This document shows, piece by piece, positions 1-5,447 of a stretch of 11,120 nt of DNA (positions are counted from its first letter, which is position 1; every line of letters begins with the position of its first letter). Source of the stretch: Bizionia sp. (lineage in GTDB: Bacteria; Bacteroidota; Bacteroidia; Flavobacteriales; Flavobacteriaceae). The notes beneath the pieces were generated by a model. The model saw only the letters and a program-made list of their open reading frames with translations. It made no database searches and was not told the DNA's origin. The stretch lies in the NCBI GenBank assembly GCA_018067115.1, contig JAGPVI010000173.1:1-11120 (forward strand), in the 5' to 3' direction. The position numbers and the translations under genes were made by a program.

Positions 1-1
1 G

Positions 2-901
2 GTTAAATTATCTACTTTGGCTTCAAAATATAAGCCTGTTGCAGAACGCGTAACAAGTAGTTTAATAGATTTAGACGATGTTTTTGGAGAGGTTGAGGAG
101 TTTCAGGAGCAATTGGATGCTAATCCAAACCGTTTGGAAGAGGTAAATAACAAATTAACCGTTTTAAATAATTTATTTCAGAAGCATTTTGTAAAAGACA
201 TTTCAGAATTAATAGTGATTAGAGAGTCTTTAGATTTAAAGGTTGCCGATACCGAGAATGTAGAAGCTAATATTGCTAAAAAAGAAGAAGAAATTTCAGC
301 TGTTCAATTATCGCTGGATAAAGCAGCACAGCAAGTGCATAAAAAACGATTGGCTGTATTACCAAAACTAAAAAAAGAACTCGAAACTATTTTAACGAGT
401 TTAGGTATGCCAAATGCACTGTTTAATATTGATTTAAAATATGGCGAAACGTACTTTAATAATGGAAGAGAGGAGTTGTCATTCTTGTTTTCTGCAAATA
501 AAGGCGGACAGTTTAATATCTTAAAAAAAGCGGCTTCGGGTGGAGAGTTATCGCGTATTATGTTAGCGATTAAATCTATATTAACGCAATACGTAAAACT
601 ACCAACAATTATGTTCGATGAGATTGATACCGGTGTTTCTGGTGAGATTTCTAATAAAATGGCCGATATTATGGCACAAATGAGTGCTACAATGCAAGTT
701 TTTAGTATTACGCATTTACCACAAATTGCAGCCAAAGGACAGACGCATTTTAAGGTTTATAAGCAAGATGTAAATGAGGTTACAACAACCAATTTAGTGA
801 AATTAAATGAAGAGGATAGAGTAATTGAAATTGCACAAATGTTAGGCGGTACAGAGGTTTCTACTTCTGCCTTAGCACATGCCAAACAATTGCTTAATTA
901 A
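2..901 (+). CDS. recN: DNA repair protein RecN, C-terminal half (5' end outside window)
   Basis: RecN is an SMC-like ATPase that acts at DNA double-strand breaks during recombinational repair in the cytoplasm. The reading frame is open from base 2, so the gene starts upstream. The TTG at 17 is internal, not a start. About 299 codons are present, roughly half of a usual RecN of about 550 residues. Counting from the codon at 17, residues about 25-125 look like the returning coiled-coil arm, rich in Glu, Lys and Leu. The C-terminal ATPase half-site follows: ABC signature SGGELSR at residues 174-180 (bases 536-556), Walker B ending in FDE with D201 and E202 (base 617 on), a D-loop DTGVSGE, and the switch histidine H233 in ITHLPQIA (base 713). 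The Walker A motif must lie upstream. fabI begins 45 bases after the stop with no terminator between, so the two may be cotranscribed. Confidence 0.96.
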   Translation, partial: VKLSTLASKYKPVAERVTSSLIDLDDVFGEVEEFQEQLDANPNRLEEVNNKLTVLNNLFQKHFVKDISELIVIRESLDLKVADTENVEANIAKKEEEISAVQLSLDKAAQQVHKKRLAVLPKLKKELETILTSLGMPNALFNIDLKYGETYFNNGREELSFLFSANKGGQFNILKKAASGGELSRIMLAIKSILTQYVKLPTIMFDEIDTGVSGEISNKMADIMAQMSATMQVFSITHLPQIAAKGQTHFKVYKQDVNEVTTTNLVKLNEEDRVIEIAQMLGGTEVSTSALAHAKQLLN

Positions 902-946
902 AGAAAGTATATAATAAGAGTTTTAATAATATAAAGAATAAATAAG

Positions 947-1765
947 ATGTCTTACAACTTACTAAAAGGAAAAAGAGGAATCATTTTTGGTGCATTAGAT
1001 GAGAATTCTATTGCTTGGAAAACTGCAGAGCGTGTACACGAAGAAGGTGGTGTATTTGTATTGTCGAATGCTCCAATCGCGATGCGTATGGGGACAATAG
1101 ATCAGTTGGCTGCAAAAACAGGATCTCATATTATACCTGCCGATGCAACATCGGAAGAAGATTTACAAAACTTAGTAGAGAAGTCTATGGAATTACTCGG
1201 TGGTAAAATTGATTTTGTATTGCACTCTATTGGGATGTCTGTTAATGTAAGAAAAGGAAAGGCTTACACAGATCAAAAATACGACTGGACGCAAAAAGGA
1301 ACGGATGTTTCTGCAATGTCATTTCATAAGGTAATGCAAACCTTGTATAAAAACGATGCTATGAACGAGTGGGGGAGCATTGTTGCTTTAACATATATGG
1401 CAGCACAACGCGTATTTCCAGATTATAATGATATGGCAGATAATAAAGCCTATTTAGAAAGTGTAGCACGTAGTTTCGGTTACTTTTTTGGACGTGATCA
1501 TAAAGTGCGTGTCAACACCATTTCGCAATCTCCAACAGCGACAACTGCTGGTCAAGGCGTAAAAGGGTTTGATGGTTTTATTAGCTACGCCGATAAAATG
1601 TCACCTTTAGGTAACGCATCGGCTCTGGATTGCGCAAATTACACCGTAAGTTTATTTAGTGATTTAACGCGAAAGGTGACACTTCAAAATTTATTCCACG
1701 ATGGTGGGTTTAGTAATATGGGAGTAAGTGATGCCGTAATGGAAGCTTTCGAGAAAGGTCAGTAA
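947..1765 (+). CDS. fabI: Enoyl-[acyl-carrier-protein] reductase (NADH), FabI
   Basis: FabI catalyses the last step of each fatty acid elongation cycle, reducing trans-2-enoyl-ACP with NAD(P)H. It is a cytoplasmic short-chain dehydrogenase/reductase-fold enzyme and the classic triclosan target. The 272-residue protein has the usual family length. The N-terminal Rossmann region carries GIIFGALDENSIAW (residues 11-24), the FabI version of the cofactor loop. Residues 91-97 (VLHSIGM) match the family strand that contacts the nicotinamide. The catalytic pattern is complete: Y150 and Y160 (LTY, then PDYN) and K167 (DNKA), matching E. coli Y146, Y156 and K163. The NAD-contacting ISQSPT stretch is at 192-197, and the substrate loop follows at about 198-215. 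The ATG is well placed, with A-rich sequence before it and no Shine-Dalgarno site, as is normal in flavobacteria. A hairpin terminator follows 17 bases after the stop. Confidence 0.98.
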   Translation: MSYNLLKGKRGIIFGALDENSIAWKTAERVHEEGGVFVLSNAPIAMRMGTIDQLAAKTGSHIIPADATSEEDLQNLVEKSMELLGGKIDFVLHSIGMSVNVRKGKAYTDQKYDWTQKGTDVSAMSFHKVMQTLYKNDAMNEWGSIVALTYMAAQRVFPDYNDMADNKAYLESVARSFGYFFGRDHKVRVNTISQSPTATTAGQGVKGFDGFISYADKMSPLGNASALDCANYTVSLFSDLTRKVTLQNLFHDGGFSNMGVSDAVMEAFEKGQ

Positions 1766-1782
1766 GAGTTTTAGGTTATATC

Positions 1783-1826
1783 AAAAAAAAGTCCTCATAT
1801 ACATTAGTATTTGAGGACTTTTTTTT
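1783..1826 (+). terminator. Rho-independent terminator after fabI
   Basis: An eight-base A run leads into GTCCTCA (1791-1797), which pairs with TGAGGAC (1812-1818). After one T-T mismatch, ATAC (1799-1802) pairs with GTAT (1807-1810) around the loop ATTA. A run of eight T follows (1819-1826). Because of the A run on the left, the structure could also terminate transcription from the other direction. It closes the recN-fabI unit. Confidence 0.92.
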
Positions 1827-1877
1827 ATGCCTTAAATTAAATTACGGAAGTGGTAATATTTATTTATTTTTTTTTAT

Positions 1878-1940
1878 ATGAAGCTCTCTTTTTTAACTGT
1901 TTTTATACTTTTATGTCTATTAGTTTATGGTATAATTTGA
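1878..1940 (+). other. Possible 20-residue hydrophobic mini-ORF (weak)
   Basis: An ATG at 1878 opens a 20-codon frame ending at TGA 1938-1940. It encodes one Lys followed by an almost unbroken run of Leu, Phe, Ile, Val and Cys, like a lone membrane segment or the hydrophobic core of a signal peptide. It lies between the fabI terminator and the promoter region of the next gene. T-rich DNA produces hydrophobic codons by chance and I see no clear promoter for it, so this is only a candidate. It could also be the remnant of a secreted-protein gene. Confidence 0.15.
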
Positions 1941-1943
1941 TTT

Positions 1944-1983
1944 TTGTTAAAAAATGGTTAAATTGGTAATCTAATGTGTATAA
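1944..1983 (+). promoter_or_regulatory. Candidate promoter/operator of the first T9SS gene: 11-base direct repeat plus conserved 13-mer
   Basis: TTGTTAA (1944-1950) and TGGTTAA (1955-1961) form a direct repeat with an 11-base period and a four-base A spacer. Nine bases later comes CTAATGTGTATAA (1971-1983). The same elements at the same spacing precede the second T9SS gene, with 34 of 40 positions identical and no gaps. The canonical Bacteroidota -7 element TAnnTTTG is absent; the 13-mer occupies the place where it would be expected. The start codon is 20 bases beyond the 13-mer. An adjacent 7+4+7 repeat on one helix face is typical of PhoB/OmpR-family response regulator boxes. The identity of the regulator is inference. 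Confidence 0.6.
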
Positions 1984-2003
1984 TTAATTAATTACCAAAA
2001 ATT

Positions 2004-5000
2004 ATGAAAAAAATTACTTTATTATTTTTTGCTCTGGCCCTTTCCATAGGTGCCTATGCTCAATGTGATTTTGATGGAAATCAATATCCCTCCAACGCCA
2101 TTTCAGCAATCAACGATGGTGGAACTTACACTATAAATGGTTGTAATTATTTCGGTGAGTATTCTGTGCTTTCAGATTTAAATGTGGGCCAAACTTATAG
2201 TTTTACTGCCGATTCTGGTTATATATCTATTATTGATGATACCGATGGCGTAACTGCAATTATTGACGGAGCATCTCCGTTAACTTGGACTGCAACCGTT
2301 GGTTCAATTGAATTACACTGGGCTGCAAATGCAAGTTGTGGTACAGATTCTAATTGCCATACAACGACGTATCAAAATGCGACACCACCTGGAGATTTAT
2401 GTGTTGATCCAACAAGTTTGGTAGTGTCTATGATTACTGATGTTAGTGCTGATATTTCTTGGAACCCTGGCGGAACAAGTGAGGTGGATTACAATGTTGA
2501 GGTCTATTTAACAGGAGAAAGTGCTGCGGGAGCTAATACGCCAATTTTTGCTAATGCAAACGTTGCAGCAACAACGGTTATGGCTACAGGCTTGTCAGAA
2601 TCTGTTACTTATGATGTGTACATTACTGCAGCATGTGGTGGTGCAACAACAAATAGTAATCTAGTAGGCCCTGTTACTTTTACAACTACAGCCTCATGTG
2701 CTGAGGTTAGTAACATAGCTGTTAGTAATATTTTTAACAATGGATTAGATATTTCATGGACTTTAGGTACAGGAAATGACTCTGCACTTGTTGAGGTTTA
2801 CAATGTAGGAGAAAGTGCTGCAGGAGGGGATATAGCAGTATATTCTAATGCTACAGCAACTGGAGGTATGGATACAGCTTCAGGTTTATTAAGTAATACA
2901 GCATATGATGTATATGTGTCAGGTCAGTGTGGTACAACAGCTACTGCAGCTCAAGGGCCAGTTTCATTTACTACCGCATGTGATGCACTTGCTGCGCCAT
3001 ATACTGAGGATTTTGAAACTTTTACAGTGTCCACTTCCGCTTTTGCTTTAGAAAACTGCTGGTCAGGTTCTGGAGGGGCGTTCTTTTGGGAATTAGCAGC
3101 AGAAACAGATACAAGTTCAGGATTAACAGGTCCTGCACCTTCAGTAACTACAGGTAATTATTTATTTACTGAAGCGACATCAGGTTCAGTAGGAGATATT
3201 ACAGAGATCACGTCACCATTAGTTGATTTAACAGCGTTGACTGTTCCAGCATTATCTTTTTCTTATCATATGTATGGTACAGATATGGGGACATTAGAAG
3301 TGTTAGTTAATGGAAATATAGAGTATACACTTACAGGAGAGCAACAAGCCGCAGAAACGGATCCGTTTGTAACAGCATTTGTTGATTTATCAACTTACGC
3401 TGGTCAAACAGTACAAGTAGTATTTAGAGGAATAAGAGGAAGTGAATATACAAGTGATATGGCAATAGATAACGTTTCTTTTGCAGAAGCACCGTCTTGT
3501 TTCTTACCTGCTTCAGTTTCAAATTCAGCTTTAACTGATGTGTCATCTACCTTTACATGGGTAGCTGGTGGTTCTGAAACAACTTGGGAGTTTGCAAATT
3601 TACCATCTCCTTCTACCGAACCAACTTCTGGAACGTCTACGACGTCTACCACAGCGACTTTTTCAACATTAACACCGTCTACCACTTACGATTTTTATGT
3701 AAGATCAGATTGTGGCGGAGGGACTTTTAGTGCTTGGGTTTTAATTTCATATACTACGCCAGCAACACCACCTGCAAACGACGAATGTGTTGATGCCATT
3801 GATTTAACGGTTAATGCAGACCTAGCTTGTACTGTTGTTACTTCTGGTACTACTGTTGCTGCTACAGCTTCACCACAACCAGATGATGCAACAGGAACTC
3901 CTGATAATGATGTGTGGTTTACATTTACTGCTACCAATAATTCTCATCAAATATCACTTACTAATGTCATTGCAGTTGTGGGGACATCTACAGATATGGG
4001 GATGAGTGTTTTTGATGACGCAGCAGGATGTAACATGACTGCAACTAATGAGGTTGGAGAAAGTGATCCTAATACTTTAATGCTAACAGGTTTAACTGTA
4101 GGTAACTCTTATTATGTAAGAGTATATGGTTGGAGTAGTGTAAACTCAGCACAAACTACTTTTGATATTTGTGTAGGGACACCGCTACCACCACCAGCAA
4201 ATGATGAGTGTAGTGGGGCATTACCAATAACAGCGTCTACAGATAGTACTTGTGATAATGCAGTTTCTGGAACAACTCAAAGCGCAACAGCTAGTGCGTC
4301 TGGTTGTACAGGAGGTAAAGATGTTTGGTATAGTTTTACAGCACCAACCGATGGTGATTATATTATTAATGTAGTTGAAACATTTGAATCTGGTTTTGCT
4401 TCAACATATACCTCAGCTTATGAAGGTGCTTGTGGAGCACTTACCCAAATTGGTAATAGCACGAGTTGCTCTAACACTGGAGCTTTAACCATTTCAACAG
4501 TTTCAGGTAATGTGTATTATATTAGTGTAAGAAGTTCTTCAGCTACTAATTATGTGGATTTTGACTTATGTATTTATCCTGCGCCTCCGGTACCAGCTAA
4601 TGATGCTTGTGTTGATGCGTTTGTAATAACAGACTTCAATAACGGTGATTCTCAAGATGCAACAAGTGCAACTAATAATGATGGCTTTATTGCTGTAACA
4701 GGTTGTGGTTCTGCTAATGATGGTGTTTGGTATACTTTCCAAGTTACGGATGCTGGTACAATTAATATTGATGTTACAAATGTTGTAGGATGGGATGCAG
4801 AGATAACTGTTTTAAGCGGTGATTGTTCGGCGTTTACATGTGTTGATAATGCGGACAGTGGCGGAAATGGAGGATCAGAAGGTGTTTCATTCACAGCGAC
4901 TGCAAATACGCAGTATTGGGTAAATGTTGGTTACTATAGTGGGTTTACCGATAGTTCAGAAGGACCGTTTACAATTGATATAAGTACAACGGATACCGCT

Positions 5001-5270
5001 ACTTTAGGCGTACCTTTAAGTATTGAAGAATTTGATAATTCGTCATTATTCTCTTACTATCCAAATCCAGTAAAGAATACGCTATCTCTTAAAGGAGTTA
5101 AGCATATTCAAGATGTAACCGTGTTAAATATGCTTGGACAAGACGTTTTACGTGTTGCACCAAATGCTATAACTAGCGAAATAGATATGTCTAATTTACA
5201 ATCTGGGACTTATTTTGTGAAAGTAACAATTGAAAATGCTATTAAAACAATAAAGGTTATTAAGGAATAA
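2004..5270 (+). CDS. Secreted multidomain surface protein (FN3, MAM-like, PPC-like x3) with T9SS type A sorting tail
   Basis: This is probably a surface-anchored or released adhesin-like protein of 1088 residues; I see no catalytic domain. Order of parts: Sec signal peptide 1-19 (MKKIT start, hydrophobic core, cleavage after AYA); Cys-rich N-terminal module about 20-132 (C21, C47, C112, C118); FN3 133-230 and FN3 232-326, each with GESAAG; MAM-like jelly roll 326-496, ending in the family-like AIDNVSF; FN3 499-585; three PPC-like modules at 589-724, 730-857 and 863-993, each opening with PAND-x-C and carrying VW(Y/F)xF; and a T9SS type A tail at 1016-1088 with YPNP (1019-1022), LGQDVL, SGTYFVKV and a terminal KVIKE. 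Proteins with this tail cross the outer membrane through T9SS and usually lose it when attached to lipopolysaccharide or released. Residues 20-1015 contain a single Lys (K772). The gene is monocistronic, bounded by hairpin terminators. Ligand and role are unknown. Confidence 0.93.
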   Translation: MKKITLLFFALALSIGAYAQCDFDGNQYPSNAISAINDGGTYTINGCNYFGEYSVLSDLNVGQTYSFTADSGYISIIDDTDGVTAIIDGASPLTWTATVGSIELHWAANASCGTDSNCHTTTYQNATPPGDLCVDPTSLVVSMITDVSADISWNPGGTSEVDYNVEVYLTGESAAGANTPIFANANVAATTVMATGLSESVTYDVYITAACGGATTNSNLVGPVTFTTTASCAEVSNIAVSNIFNNGLDISWTLGTGNDSALVEVYNVGESAAGGDIAVYSNATATGGMDTASGLLSNTAYDVYVSGQCGTTATAAQGPVSFTTACDALAAPYTEDFETFTVSTSAFALENCWSGSGGAFFWELAAETDTSSGLTGPAPSVTTGNYLFTEATSGSVGDITEITSPLVDLTALTVPALSFSYHMYGTDMGTLEVLVNGNIEYTLTGEQQAAETDPFVTAFVDLSTYAGQTVQVVFRGIRGSEYTSDMAIDNVSFAEAPSCFLPASVSNSALTDVSSTFTWVAGGSETTWEFANLPSPSTEPTSGTSTTSTTATFSTLTPSTTYDFYVRSDCGGGTFSAWVLISYTTPATPPANDECVDAIDLTVNADLACTVVTSGTTVAATASPQPDDATGTPDNDVWFTFTATNNSHQISLTNVIAVVGTSTDMGMSVFDDAAGCNMTATNEVGESDPNTLMLTGLTVGNSYYVRVYGWSSVNSAQTTFDICVGTPLPPPANDECSGALPITASTDSTCDNAVSGTTQSATASASGCTGGKDVWYSFTAPTDGDYIINVVETFESGFASTYTSAYEGACGALTQIGNSTSCSNTGALTISTVSGNVYYISVRSSSATNYVDFDLCIYPAPPVPANDACVDAFVITDFNNGDSQDATSATNNDGFIAVTGCGSANDGVWYTFQVTDAGTINIDVTNVVGWDAEITVLSGDCSAFTCVDNADSGGNGGSEGVSFTATANTQYWVNVGYYSGFTDSSEGPFTIDISTTDTATLGVPLSIEEFDNSSLFSYYPNPVKNTLSLKGVKHIQDVTVLNMLGQDVLRVAPNAITSEIDMSNLQSGTYFVKVTIENAIKTIKVIKE
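2400..2981 (+). repeat. Tandem FN3 domain duplication within the first T9SS gene
   Basis: Two neighbouring FN3 modules (residues 133-230 and 232-326) share landmarks in the same order: an early Cys, D-I-SW, VEVY followed by GESAAG, TYDVYI or AYDVYV, a Cys in the late strand, and a closing GPV-x-FTT. The GESAAG codons lie at about 2514 and 2808, 294 bases apart, and are still similar in DNA. The duplication is therefore recognisable but not fresh. Each module has a Cys at its start and one near its end, suggesting a disulfide in the exported protein. Confidence 0.75.
3768..4982 (+). repeat. Three tandem PPC-like (PAND-x-C) modules within the first T9SS gene
   Basis: Three successive modules start at residues 589, 730 and 863. 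Each has a proline-rich linker, then PANDEC, PANDEC or PANDAC, then an acidic/Thr-rich stretch, NDVWFTF, KDVWYSF or DGVWYTF, and a late strand of the YYVRV, YYISV or YWVNV type. Spacing between the PAND motifs is 141 and 133 residues. The pattern resembles bacterial pre-peptidase C-terminal (PPC) domains common in secreted flavobacterial proteins; the exact Pfam assignment is inference. Confidence 0.7.
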
Positions 5271-5292
5271 TATTCTTTATTTATAGTGAATT

Positions 5293-5324
5293 AAAAACCC
5301 GTTACAGCTGTAACGGGTTTTTTT
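5293..5324 (+). terminator. Rho-independent terminator after the first T9SS gene
   Basis: A perfect 30-base inverted repeat is centred at 5307/5308. In RNA, AAAAACCCGTTAC pairs with GTAACGGGTTTTT around the loop AGCT, and the T run extends to 5324. It lies 22 bases after the stop codon and separates this gene from the second T9SS gene, so the two paralogs are independent transcription units. Confidence 0.92.
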
Positions 5325-5378
5325 ATATACCATACTTTTATCAAAGAATAGTGTTTAAAGTTAAATGATTCTTGCTTA

Positions 5379-5418
5379 TTGTTAAAATTTGGTTAATTTA
5401 GTGAGCTAATGTGTATAA
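5379..5418 (+). promoter_or_regulatory. Candidate promoter/operator of the second T9SS gene: 11-base direct repeat plus conserved 13-mer
   Basis: TTGTTAA (5379-5385), spacer AATT, TGGTTAA (5390-5396), nine bases, then CTAATGTGTATAA (5406-5418). Spacing is identical to the site before the first T9SS gene. The distance to the ATG at 5448 is nine bases longer, because the AT-rich leader holds extra bases before the shared TAATTACC (5431-5438). That shared TAATTACC plus A run just before the start codon probably serves translation initiation in an organism without Shine-Dalgarno sites. Confidence 0.6.
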
Positions 5419-5447
5419 ATAACTAATTACTAATTACCAAAAAAATT

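Noticed and set aside
304..735. Minus-strand open frame of 143 codons opposite recN
   Set aside because: It lies wholly inside the recN frame, which carries clear ATPase motifs. The opposite-strand product matches nothing recognisable and is rich in Cys, Ser and Ile, as expected for a shadow.
1015..1206. Plus-strand frame of 63 codons inside fabI
   Set aside because: It is an alternative frame of fabI; the product is Arg/Cys-rich with no recognisable domain.
1944..1961. LytTR-type binding site as the explanation of the GTTAA repeats
   Set aside because: LytTR sites are usually about 9-base elements with centres roughly two helical turns apart. Here the period is 11 bases, one turn, which fits OmpR/PhoB boxes better.
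2004..2066. First T9SS protein as a lipoprotein because Cys21 follows the signal peptide
   Set aside because: The residues before C21 are AYAQ, which do not form a lipobox (Gly, Ala or Ser is needed at -1). Cleavage after AYA by signal peptidase I fits better, and T9SS cargo normally uses that enzyme.
3404..4894. Three minus-strand open frames opposite the first T9SS gene
   Set aside because: The low stop density comes from the Thr/Ala/Val-rich repeat coding on the other strand. There are no signal peptides, domains or promoters.
2400..4982. CRISPR or satellite-type repeat array
   Set aside because: The repeats are protein domains of about 95-140 residues with diverged codons in an open reading frame. 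There are no short identical repeats with unique spacers.
5293..5322. Perfect palindrome as an operator for a dimeric repressor
   Set aside because: The GC-rich core, flanking A and T runs and position just after a stop codon are fully explained by a Rho-independent terminator.
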